A stretch of DNA of 64,000 nt from the NCBI GenBank assembly GCA_021413845.1, contig JAIOPP010000006.1:124001-188000 (forward strand), given 5' to 3'. The position numbers and the translations under genes were made by a program. The notes under the pieces are model-generated. The model saw only the letters and a list, made by a program, of their open reading frames with translations, was not told the DNA's origin and did not search any database. The stretch is from Planctomycetia bacterium. Lineage in GTDB: Bacteria > Planctomycetota > Planctomycetia > Pirellulales > PNKZ01. Numbering within the stretch: the stretch's first letter is position 1; every line of letters begins with the position of its first letter. Below are positions 45,149-53,774 of this stretch, piece after piece.

Positions 45149-47449
45149 TTAGTAGTTGAAGGAAAATTCGGTCGAGTTCATGAGGCTCCAGAAGATGTCC
45201 TCATAGACCGCGACATCCTTCACTCGGTCGCCGACGAGTTCCCGCATGGCCGCCATTTCCTTTGTCGTCGGACGTCGACTCAGCGCGCGGACGAAAAGCT
45301 CCTCGATAATCGGCTCCGGAGCAGACTCCGTGCTAATCAACTTTTGCAGAGTGCCGCCGGCCGCAACCCGTTGGCGAACCGTATCGCCGACGATTAGATG
45401 CAACGTCTGCGAAAGGGTCGGCTCTCGCTTCGTGGCGCAAGCGCAGATCGTATTGCGATCAGAACGGCCGAAGGTCTCGAAGAATTGGTAACCGAATTGC
45501 GGCCCCTCGGTCGCCCCTTCGCCGCGCGGATAAAAATCGATGGCGCGTGTTCCTTCCGGAAAGAACGGCAACTGTGTTTTGACACCCGACACGGCCGCGA
45601 AGGAATCGAACAGCACGTCGGCGCGCAGCCGGCGCAAGTGCGAGTGAGAGAATTGCCGCGTGTCCAGCAGGTTCGACGCGTTGGGCTTCGTCGAGAGTTG
45701 ATAGACGCGCGAGTTGCAGATATCGCGCACGAAACTTCGCAGGTTGAAGTTCGATTGCACTAAGTGTTGCGACAGCGCGGCGAGCAGCGGCGCGTTGACC
45801 GGTGGATTGCTCGCGCGCACGTCGTCGACCGGCTCCACGATGCCGCGTCCGAGGTAATGCGCCCAAATCCGATTCGCGAGATTCCGGCTGAACAGCTCGT
45901 TTTCCGGAGCGGTAAGCCATGCGGCCAGCGCCTTGCGCGGGTCGCCGTCTCCCGGCACCGACTCCACATGGCCGAGAATCTTCGCGGGCACCGGACGGCT
46001 ATCGACCAAGTGCTTCGCAGGCGGGGCTTTCACATCGAAATAGATGCGGGCATCGCGCGGCTCGGTGCCCGGCTTGCGCACGATGCCGGTGAAGAAGCTC
46101 GTAAAGCCGTAGTAATCGGTCATCGTCCAACGATCGAACGGATGATTGTGACATTCGGCGCATTGAATCTGCACGCCGAGAAACACCTGCGAGAAGTCCG
46201 CGGCGAACTCTTTCGGATTCAGCCGCGGCTTATGCACCATCATCGTGTAGAGATTCACCGGACCATTAGTGAGGTTGCTGCCGGAAGCGGTGACCATGTC
46301 GGCCACGAACTCGTTGAGAGGCCGTCCGGAGCGCATCTGCTTGCGGATCCATTCATAGAAAGCGTCGGCGGCTTTGATGAACGTCTTGTCCGGTCCATAG
46401 CCCCCCCCTTTGATGCGAAATTGCTCGGCCCACATCGACGTCCAATAGTCGGCGAAGTCGTCGGAAGCGATGAGGACGTCGATCTTGTGAGCCCGTTTGT
46501 CGGAACGCGTGTCGGCCATGAAGTCGCGATATTCTTGCGGCGTCGGGGGCCGAGCGATGAGGTCGAGCGACACTCTGCGCAAGAAGGTTTCGTCGTCGCA
46601 CAGATCCGAAGGAGCGATGCTTAGCTTCTGCAAACGATCGAACACGAGCTCGTCGATATAATTGTTGATCGGCGGATTGGGCCAAACGAAGTTCGCGTCG
46701 TTCGGCAAGACGATAACCTCGGCCCCTTGCGTGAAGCGGCTGAAACGGGCGAAGACGTTCGAGTCGCCTTGGGCGGCGGCTACCACTCGGCCGTCGGCGT
46801 CGATCTTCGCCACCGCATCGTTGTTGGAAAAGAACTTGGCGAGCTCCGTAACATCGCGGGACGAACCGTCGCTCATGCGCGCGGTAACGCGCAAGCGGTC
46901 GTTCGCGCCCGGGCTTTTGAAAACGAAGCGGTCGGCCGAGAGTTTCAGTTCCACGACTTCGGGCACCTTGTCCGCATCGTCGGGCGCCCCGGCCGCGATC
47001 CAGCGCAAGAGGGTGCGGTAATGGACGCTGTCGCGCGTAAACAGCTCGCCGCCGGTGTGATCCACGTCGCCGGTCGCTTTGAGCAACAAGAGGCTGCGCT
47101 CAGGGACCGAGGTGTTGACGCGGCGGCCGATCATCTCCGTAACGATCCGCTCGTAGTCTCCCTTCGGGTCGTAGCCGAACAACGAGAGCATGAAGCCGTC
47201 TTTGCCTCGCGCCGAGCCGTGGCATGTTCCGGCGTTGCAACCTGCACGAAAGAAGATGGGCATGATGTCGGCGCGGAAACTCGGAACGTCGGCCGCGGCC
47301 GACTCTTTGTTCTCCGCCGAGGCTACCGGCGGGGCAGCGAGCGCCGAGCCGAAGCCGAAGAGTGCGCAGAAGCAACAACACACCGCCGACAACAATCGCG
47401 GCGAGCTTGCCGAATGCGGTAGCGCACGCGAAGGGAAACCGTTCGTCAT
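45149..47449 (-). CDS. DUF1549/DUF1553 exported cytochrome with Big-like domain
   Basis: A 766-residue protein. After a signal peptide rich in cysteine (CCCFC) comes the haem-like motif CNAGTCHG (71-78), in which four residues instead of two separate the cysteines, then a Big2-like beta-sandwich ([18 protein letters not shown]). DUF1549 carries CAECH (430-434) in [12 protein letters not shown]1553 is compact and complete with [18 protein letters not shown] and ends in [12 protein letters not shown]. The domain order differs from the two plus-strand copies, so the three are separate subtypes. It lies 29 bases downstream of the PPC-domain gene in one operon. Confidence 0.92.
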   Translation of the reverse strand: MTNGFPSRALPHSASSPRLLSAVCCCFCALFGFGSALAAPPVASAENKESAAADVPSFRADIMPIFFRAGCNAGTCHGSARGKDGFMLSLFGYDPKGDYERIVTEMIGRRVNTSVPERSLLLLKATGDVDHTGGELFTRDSVHYRTLLRWIAAGAPDDADKVPEVVELKLSADRFVFKSPGANDRLRVTARMSDGSSRDVTELAKFFSNNDAVAKIDADGRVVAAAQGDSNVFARFSRFTQGAEVIVLPNDANFVWPNPPINNYIDELVFDRLQKLSIAPSDLCDDETFLRRVSLDLIARPPTPQEYRDFMADTRSDKRAHKIDVLIASDDFADYWTSMWAEQFRIKGGGYGPDKTFIKAADAFYEWIRKQMRSGRPLNEFVADMVTASGSNLTNGPVNLYTMMVHKPRLNPKEFAADFSQVFLGVQIQCAECHNHPFDRWTMTDYYGFTSFFTGIVRKPGTEPRDARIYFDVKAPPAKHLVDSRPVPAKILGHVESVPGDGDPRKALAAWLTAPENELFSRNLANRIWAHYLGRGIVEPVDDVRASNPPVNAPLLAALSQHLVQSNFNLRSFVRDICNSRVYQLSTKPNASNLLDTRQFSHSHLRRLRADVLFDSFAAVSGVKTQLPFFPEGTRAIDFYPRGEGATEGPQFGYQFFETFGRSDRNTICACATKREPTLSQTLHLIVGDTVRQRVAAGGTLQKLISTESAPEPIIEELFVRALSRRPTTKEMAAMRELVGDRVKDVAVYEDIFWSLMNSTEFSFNY

Positions 47450-47478
47450 AGGATTATTTCGAGTTAGAGCTGGAAGTC

Positions 47479-50043
47479 TTAGAGTTTCGGATCGATACGC
47501 AATGTGGCGCTACCGGAGCGTTGGTGAATCTCCTGGCCGCCGGCTTGAAGCACCACTTCGCACGAGACGCCGGCGATGGGGCCCAACAACGCTTCGTCGG
47601 TCGCTTCGATCTCGAACGCGATTTCAGCGGTCTCTTTCGTGAGTGTCGGCGGCGTGCCGATCTGGGTCACCCCTTTCGGCAGGCCGAGCAGCTTTGCCGT
47701 CGCCGAGCCATCAAACGGGTTCTTCGATTTCACGGTCCAGACGTAGCGTTTGCGTTCGCCGCGCCGCAGGCTGTCGGGCTGAGCCGCGAGTTCGACGAAC
47801 GACTCCGCGACGGTCAGAGTTACGAAGTCGGAGGTGATGGTGACGCCCGCTCGCTTCGGATCCAACACCGCGGAAGCTTTGACGGACAAAGCCCAATCGC
47901 CGAGCTTGGCGTTGCTCGCGGCGCTCATTTTCAACACCGCTTCGCTTTGACCATCGGGAATGGTCAGGGCCGCTTCCTTGCCGACGCCGGTGGGAAGCCA
48001 TAAGAAGTCGAGCGTGATCGGCTCCGTAAAACCGTTGCGGCGGCGGATTTTCACCGGCACCGCGAGTTCGCCGTTTCTGACGAGCGCCGTCGTCGGAGGT
48101 GGAACTTCGATCGAGAACGGAGCCGGATCGTTTACGGCGAAAGCCACCTGTTGCAGTTGAATTAAGTGAAACGAATCGCCGCCGACTTGATAGATGAATG
48201 GAGCTTTGGATTGAAACTCGCTGCGTACTGTTTGCGAGCCATCCACGGCTCGCGCTTCGAGCGAGATCAACGCCGAGCCGAGAGGCGCGGCGGCCGTGGT
48301 TACCAATTGCATCGGCCATTCGAAGATCGGTAGCGGAGTTCCCTTCGGAATTCGCGGACACACGAACTTGACCCCCTCCGGAAGTCCGTGCGCGACGATC
48401 TCGATCTCGCCGGCGTAAGTATTCCCCTGCATCCCTTCGACGCGAATGGACAACCCTTGGTTGCTGCCTTGATGGGCTTGCGTACCTTGCCAAAATAGGA
48501 CACAAGCCAAGCCGTCGGAAGCGGGTTCGATTTCGACGCGATAGACCGAGACCGGCGAGCCGCCGCCGGCCGTATCGGTGATTTCGAGCACGTAATCGCC
48601 GTCGGCTTTCGGAGCCCAAATGAGGGAAGGATCGAGCACGTCTTTGAAGCCGCCGCCGCTGCGCGGATAGTGGCCGAAGATATCGCGCTCTTGCGGCGTG
48701 GAATCGTCTCCTTCGAGTTCGACCGGGCCTAGGCTTCCATCCGCCTCGATCGGACGAAGGCGCACGACCGGATCGAGCGGCGAACCCAAAGCCGAAGCAA
48801 ACGCGCGAACGCGCCATCGGCTCCCCTTCTTCACCGACAGACGAAACGAGTCGAGCTCGCCGGGCTCGGCGATGATGCCGTTGAGGGCCGTGGGAAGCTG
48901 CTCGACACGGGTGGCCCGAGCCGAGGGAGGAAGCTTCGCTCGGGCTTGAAGCTGAGCAGGCGTCGGCACCGCTTCCAGCACGTTCGGATACGGGCTCGCG
49001 CGCAGCGGCAACGCCGAGGGAGCATCGGCGAAGGACTCGAACGTGCCGGGCTCGGCAGCCATCGTAACGGCCGTGGCGTGCTCGCCTAAGGGATCGCCCA
49101 AGAACTTCACGACGAAATGACTGCCGATCGGTCCACCGGGCGGATACGCGGCCAAGGGCCTGCGGTTCGTGCCGACATGCAGGCTGTATTGAATACCGCC
49201 GAAAGAAAACGCCGGAGCCGTGATCGGAGTATAAGTCGACTGCTTGACCTCGATGAAGACGAAGCCGTCGCGCGGAATCTTCACCGCGAGAATAGGATCT
49301 TGAGTATGCAAAGCGCTGTCGTCGGCGGCACCGAGCTCGACTCCGGATTCGTCTAAGATGCGCACCGCCATGTCGACTTCCGAAGCGCCGATCCGCGTGT
49401 CGGTAATGCGAACCACGTCGACTTCGACCGCGATCCGCTGGCCGGCCTTCACCGCCACGCGATACAGGTCGACATCCGGGACGGCCTGCTGCTTGATGCC
49501 GCCGCGCACCGTCACGTTCGGGACGATGTCGATCGCTTTTTCGCGTGTGTCGTTAGAGTTCAAGCCGCGCTCCATTTCATCGACGACGGGAAACGGCGTC
49601 ACATGGATGCTGCCGATCATCGTGATCGAGGTCGCGCGGCAAAGATGAAACGGGTGCTCGCCTAACGGAGCATCCAGCGCAATCTCGAATCGACAACGAA
49701 TTTCTTCGTCGATGCGCCCGCCATGCGCGAGGCCGAACTTCACCGGCAAGCCCTTATCGCTGAGAATCTCCGTGACCGGACCGATCGCCGTACAGCGGAT
49801 GCCCGGCCGGTAGAATATGATCTCGCGCGGCTCGACGAGTTGCACGCCTCGTATCACGACGTCGAGCGAGGTGCCGCGCTGCGCTACGCGCGGCAGCACC
49901 GACTCGATCTGATGAATCCGTTGCGCGCTCGCAGCGTTCGCCGAGGCGACGAGTGCCGACACGAGAAATATTCGACGTAGTGAGAGCATGCGCAGCCTCG
50001 AGGGCAAGGAAGTAAGGCCGAGAGTTCGATCGAGAAACATCAT
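47479..50043 (-). CDS. Large exported protein with bacterial pre-peptidase (PPC) type domains
   Basis: An 854-residue frame from ATG at 50043, whose ATGA overlaps the stop of the upstream DUF1501 gene. An internal ATG at 49989 with GAGG upstream opens the clean signal peptide ([17 protein letters not shown]) and may be the true start. The body consists of beta-sandwich modules; two have the PPC look ([19 protein letters not shown], then [13 protein letters not shown], and [20 protein letters not shown]). An Ig-like/COG1470-like C-terminal half follows. No catalytic domain is seen. It probably supports or binds the cytochrome complex at the surface. Confidence 0.8.
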   Translation of the reverse strand: MMFLDRTLGLTSLPSRLRMLSLRRIFLVSALVASANAASAQRIHQIESVLPRVAQRGTSLDVVIRGVQLVEPREIIFYRPGIRCTAIGPVTEILSDKGLPVKFGLAHGGRIDEEIRCRFEIALDAPLGEHPFHLCRATSITMIGSIHVTPFPVVDEMERGLNSNDTREKAIDIVPNVTVRGGIKQQAVPDVDLYRVAVKAGQRIAVEVDVVRITDTRIGASEVDMAVRILDESGVELGAADDSALHTQDPILAVKIPRDGFVFIEVKQSTYTPITAPAFSFGGIQYSLHVGTNRRPLAAYPPGGPIGSHFVVKFLGDPLGEHATAVTMAAEPGTFESFADAPSALPLRASPYPNVLEAVPTPAQLQARAKLPPSARATRVEQLPTALNGIIAEPGELDSFRLSVKKGSRWRVRAFASALGSPLDPVVRLRPIEADGSLGPVELEGDDSTPQERDIFGHYPRSGGGFKDVLDPSLIWAPKADGDYVLEITDTAGGGSPVSVYRVEIEPASDGLACVLFWQGTQAHQGSNQGLSIRVEGMQGNTYAGEIEIVAHGLPEGVKFVCPRIPKGTPLPIFEWPMQLVTTAAAPLGSALISLEARAVDGSQTVRSEFQSKAPFIYQVGGDSFHLIQLQQVAFAVNDPAPFSIEVPPPTTALVRNGELAVPVKIRRRNGFTEPITLDFLWLPTGVGKEAALTIPDGQSEAVLKMSAASNAKLGDWALSVKASAVLDPKRAGVTITSDFVTLTVAESFVELAAQPDSLRRGERKRYVWTVKSKNPFDGSATAKLLGLPKGVTQIGTPPTLTKETAEIAFEIEATDEALLGPIAGVSCEVVLQAGGQEIHQRSGSATLRIDPKL

Positions 50044-51452
50044 GCCAACAAACCTTTCACCAATTTTCCGTCCTTGATGATTTCGATAGGCCGCGTGCCG
50101 AAAGCGACGAGTTCTTTGTCGGCATCGATGCCTAGCTGGTGATAGATCGTGAACATCAGATCTTCGAGCGGCACCGCATCACGGGCCGGTTCGGCGCCCG
50201 TCGAATCGCTGGCGCCGTAGATCTGGCCGCGCGTGAAGCCGCCGCCGGCAAGCAACATCGAGTAGCAGCGCGCCCAGTGGTCGCGGCCGCTGGTTTGGTT
50301 GATCTTCGGGGTTCGTCCGAATTCCGAGGTCAGCCAGAAGAGGGTCGTGTCGAGCATGCCGCGGCGATCAAGATCTTCGATCAGCCCGGCAATCGCATGA
50401 TCCAGTGCGGGCATCTGATCCAAACAGTTCTTTGTGAGATCGACGTGCGAATCCCAACCACCGTAGCTCAACGTGACGAACCGCGTGCCGGCTTCGACTA
50501 AGCGCCGCGCCAAGATCAAGCGCTGAGCCAAGCCCTTCGGGTGATATCGCAAATCCGGCCCGATGAGGCCGGGAACGTCGCGACCGTAGAGCTGGAAGGT
50601 TTCTTCCGTTTCCCCATCGAGCGTGAACGCTTTCTGCGCGGCCTCGGAGGTGAGCAGAGTACAGGCCTGCTTGTAGAAGCCGTCCATCGTGTCCAACGTC
50701 GTGGCATCGGCTTCTAAGTCGCGCAGACGTCCCTGCACGATGTCGCGCGCACCCAAACGGCGCTGAAATCGTTCGGGAGCGAGACCGCCGGTCGAGAAGT
50801 CGCGCACCTTGAACTTCGGCTGTGCCGCGTCGGCATTGATTTCGAACGGACCAAACGTGCTGCTGAGAAAACCGGTTCCGCCGTCGAAAGGGCCTTTACT
50901 GGGAATCGCGATATACGGAGGCAGTTCGCCGCGCGGGCCGAGCTCGTGCGAAACGATCGAGGCCATTTGCGGGTAGTCGATCACGGTCGTCGGCGTGTAA
51001 CCGGTAAACAGATGATAGGTCGCCAGCGCATGATCGGGAATCCGACCGACGACGCTGCGGACCACGGTCAGTCGATCGGCGATGGCCGACGTCTTCGGAA
51101 ACTTGTCACTAAAGATTTCGCCTCCCTTCGTCTTCACGACACCGAACGGGCCGCGATACTCGGCCGGCGCTTCCGGCTTAGGGTCGAACGATTCATGGTG
51201 AGGAAAACCGCCTCCCAAGTTGAGTTGGATGACGCTGAGTGCTTTCGCCGACGACTTCTTTTGCGAGCCCGCCGCTTGCGTAAACGCACCCGAACCGGCT
51301 GGTTCCGCGGCTTCCAATCGCAACAGGTCGCTCAGCGTCAAACCGAGTGCCCCGAACACCCCGACCTGCATGGCCTGGCGTCGCGAGACGCGGCGAAAAT
51401 CGGCGCAGCCGCGATGATTGGGAGCGGCTTGATTCGAAAGCGAAAAGTGCAT
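50040..51452 (-). CDS. DUF1501 family exported protein (Tat signal)
   Basis: A 470-residue protein with [18 protein letters not shown] (23-40) as twin-arginine leader. DUF1501 landmarks: [43 protein letters not shown] and [12 protein letters not shown] followed by [17 protein letters not shown]. It precedes its DUF1549/DUF1553 partner by one gene, the reverse order to the two plus-strand pairs. It starts 27 bases after the FecR/LamG gene stop and overlaps the PPC gene by four bases, so co-translation is likely. Confidence 0.92.
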   Translation of the reverse strand: MHFSLSNQAAPNHRGCADFRRVSRRQAMQVGVFGALGLTLSDLLRLEAAEPAGSGAFTQAAGSQKKSSAKALSVIQLNLGGGFPHHESFDPKPEAPAEYRGPFGVVKTKGGEIFSDKFPKTSAIADRLTVVRSVVGRIPDHALATYHLFTGYTPTTVIDYPQMASIVSHELGPRGELPPYIAIPSKGPFDGGTGFLSSTFGPFEINADAAQPKFKVRDFSTGGLAPERFQRRLGARDIVQGRLRDLEADATTLDTMDGFYKQACTLLTSEAAQKAFTLDGETEETFQLYGRDVPGLIGPDLRYHPKGLAQRLILARRLVEAGTRFVTLSYGGWDSHVDLTKNCLDQMPALDHAIAGLIEDLDRRGMLDTTLFWLTSEFGRTPKINQTSGRDHWARCYSMLLAGGGFTRGQIYGASDSTGAEPARDAVPLEDLMFTIYHQLGIDADKELVAFGTRPIEIIKDGKLVKGLLA

Positions 51453-51479
51453 GATCTCGTTTCCTTATAAGTGAACGCG

Positions 51480-53084
51480 TCACCGATGTGCCGCAACGAC
51501 AGGCGATTCCTCATTCCAGAACAACTCCGGCCGACCGGCTTCGACCAGATGTTTCAATTCGTCTTCCGACAGCGCTCGACTCCAAATCGCGACTTCATCG
51601 ACACGGCCCCGCAGCGCGCGAACCGAATCGGCCCAATTTTCTCCCGGCAGCCAATTGCCGAGGCGACAACTTCCCGGGCGAATCACGTCGTTGCCGAGAA
51701 AGGGTCGATCGCGAGCCAACTTTCCGTTCACGTAGATCCGCTGCGTCCGAGCATCGACGGAAATCGCCATCGCGACATGTGCCCATTTGCCGACCGGTAC
51801 GGGATTGCCGACGAAATGATCGTACACCGGATGACCGAGCAGTCCACCGCGCGGCAAGCCTTGCCGCGTCAATTGAAAGTGAACGTCGCCTCGATCCGAA
51901 CGATCGGAATTCAAGATCGTGTTGAGCTCGAAATCCAAGCGGTCGAGCTTGAGCCAGACGGCGATCGTCAGCTCTCGATGCTCGCCGGGAACTTCCAGTT
52001 GGACGAAATCGGAATTGCGCTCGAAGAGCAAGGCTTCCTTCCCGGGCCAGCGTCCCAAGGTCCAACGCGCTCCGACGATCCGGCCATCGCTCATGGCGTG
52101 ATTGCTCTGCGAATTCGTCAGGAGAGAGTCGTCCGTCGTGCGACGGAAAGGAAAGAAGGCCAGCAGTTCACGGTCGTCGCTCATGCGTCGTTCGTATTCT
52201 TGCCAACGGACGAAACCGATAGCGCCGGGATTCGGAAAGTCGCTCTCCTTCATCTCCGGAGCCGGACCGACCAAGCCGCCGAGCACGCATCGCGACGACT
52301 TTCCTTCGACGACCTCGGCGAGAACCCGGCCCGACCGAGGCTCGGCGATATTGACTCGGCCGTCGAACACATAGAGATCGCTGGCTCCGTCTTGCTCGAC
52401 TCGCAAACCGAATTCGGTCCCGAGGTCGACGTAGTCGGCGGTCGGCGTGCCGATCGTAAAGCCTTTCGCCGTCGGCGGAGCGATGACCCGAACCTTGCCG
52501 AAATCCAGGCGTACGTGAAGCGAGTCGGTCACGGCCAACCGGGCCGGGCCGGCGAGCACGAGGTCGGCCCCTTCGGCAAACCGCAAATGGACGACCCCTT
52601 TGAGCAATTCATATTCGCCGGGACCGACACGAACTCCTTGCGGCGCGCGCCCCGCGGCGAATTCCGCACCTGCCTCGTCGACCAACAGCGCCACGATCGC
52701 GTTCGAGCTCGCGGCGTTCGTGGCAATGGTACTCGGCGGTGGGGCGAGCGAAGTTTCGGCCTCGGCTAGTTCGAAGGGTCGCAACAATGCCGCGACCGCA
52801 ACCACGGTCGCAGCGGCAGCCATGCTCCAAGGCAACCATGCGGCGACTTTCGATTTCGGTGCCGCAACCGCTCGCGACGGCGCTGTCGAATCAGCGACCG
52901 CTTGCTCCGCGCCGTTGCGAAATTCCCAACACAACAGCGCATGCGTATCGAGATAGCCGAGATATGCGTCTTGCAGGTCGGGGCGGTTGCGTAATAAAGC
53001 CGACAACTCCGCCGCCTCGGCAGTGGCGGCCGTGCCGTCGGCGTTTCGATCTGCGAGCTGCCGCAATCGTTCGAGGTCGGTCAT
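51480..53084 (-). CDS. FecR-LamG membrane protein next to an ECF sigma factor (putative anti-sigma)
   Basis: A 534-residue protein from the ATG at 53084, which overlaps the sigma-factor stop (TAATG). The N-terminal ~80 residues are soluble and probably face the cytoplasm. A membrane helix lies at about 82-101. A FecR-type domain (175-275; PTADYVDLGTEFGLRVE, LYVFDGRVNI) and a LamG/concanavalin-like domain (about 350-520; FVQLEVPGEHRELTIAVWLKL, KWAHVAMAISVDARTQRIYVNG) lie outside. This is the standard planctomycete partner of ECF sigma factors: LamG could sense a glycan and the FecR part relay it to the sigma factor. The start at 53084 is supported by coupling; the longer frame upstream overlaps sigma coding sequence. 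Confidence 0.88.
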   Translation of the reverse strand: MTDLERLRQLADRNADGTAATAEAAELSALLRNRPDLQDAYLGYLDTHALLCWEFRNGAEQAVADSTAPSRAVAAPKSKVAAWLPWSMAAAATVVAVAALLRPFELAEAETSLAPPPSTIATNAASSNAIVALLVDEAGAEFAAGRAPQGVRVGPGEYELLKGVVHLRFAEGADLVLAGPARLAVTDSLHVRLDFGKVRVIAPPTAKGFTIGTPTADYVDLGTEFGLRVEQDGASDLYVFDGRVNIAEPRSGRVLAEVVEGKSSRCVLGGLVGPAPEMKESDFPNPGAIGFVRWQEYERRMSDDRELLAFFPFRRTTDDSLLTNSQSNHAMSDGRIVGARWTLGRWPGKEALLFERNSDFVQLEVPGEHRELTIAVWLKLDRLDFELNTILNSDRSDRGDVHFQLTRQGLPRGGLLGHPVYDHFVGNPVPVGKWAHVAMAISVDARTQRIYVNGKLARDRPFLGNDVIRPGSCRLGNWLPGENWADSVRALRGRVDEVAIWSRALSEDELKHLVEAGRPELFWNEESPVVAAHR

Positions 53085-53602
53085 TAGCCTATTCCTCTCG
53101 CGAGACGCATCGAGACGCAATCGTGCAACGTCTCGCGAATGCGATGCAAAAGCTTGTAGACGGCGTTGGGTGTCGCCGACCGCTGAGCCGCGATCTCGGG
53201 CACCGTCTTGCCGCCGTAATAGCCTTCGATGAGCAGTCGATTCGGGTCGTTCAACTGAGCGAGGCATTGTCGCAGCGCCGCAAGCTTGTCGTCGTCGGTG
53301 CGACGCAACTCGCAACTGCGCGCGGCGAGCATATCGACGACATCCAGCTCGAGTTGCACCTGCGTGTTCTGTCGCTTGCGGTGGAAGTTTCGGACGTGGT
53401 TGTGCGCGATGCCGCAGGCCCAGGGAAGAAAATCGAGAGCCGGATCGTAGCGTTCCCAATTCTCCCACAAGGTCAGGCAGGTCTGCTGAAACAACTCCTC
53501 GGCGTCGGCCCGATTAGGCACCAACGACACCAGATAGCGAAACACGCGCTGCTGGGTTCGCACCACGCGCTCGGCGAATTGTCGGTGCTTGTCGACGTCC
53601 AT
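53084..53602 (-). CDS. ECF RNA polymerase sigma factor, planctomycete type
   Basis: A 172-residue protein with sigma region 2 (about 19-78; ADAEELFQQTCLTLWENWERY, with a -10-contacting PWACGIAHNHVRNFHRK) and region 4 (about 108-165; LAQLNDPNRLLIEGYYGGKT, then an HTH ending in LLHRIRETL). No region 3, as in all ECF factors. Its stop overlaps the start of the FecR/LamG gene, so the pair is co-translated. It likely drives the operon it heads and perhaps remote genes. The 172 bases upstream are the best place to look for its own binding site. Confidence 0.93.
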   Translation of the reverse strand: MDVDKHRQFAERVVRTQQRVFRYLVSLVPNRADAEELFQQTCLTLWENWERYDPALDFLPWACGIAHNHVRNFHRKRQNTQVQLELDVVDMLAARSCELRRTDDDKLAALRQCLAQLNDPNRLLIEGYYGGKTVPEIAAQRSATPNAVYKLLHRIRETLHDCVSMRLARGIG

Positions 53603-53774
53603 GCAGCGAATATCGGGCGGAGGATCGCGATTCGTAAAGGTGGCCCGGAAATGGAGTTATGCCGGTTCCTACCGATGTATTGTCTTATTCGCCCGGCGAT
53701 TAGCCATGCCCGAAAAATTTTGCTCGAAAATGTCTCCGAAAGTCGTCGGTCGAGGGGGACGCGCTACGGCCGTT

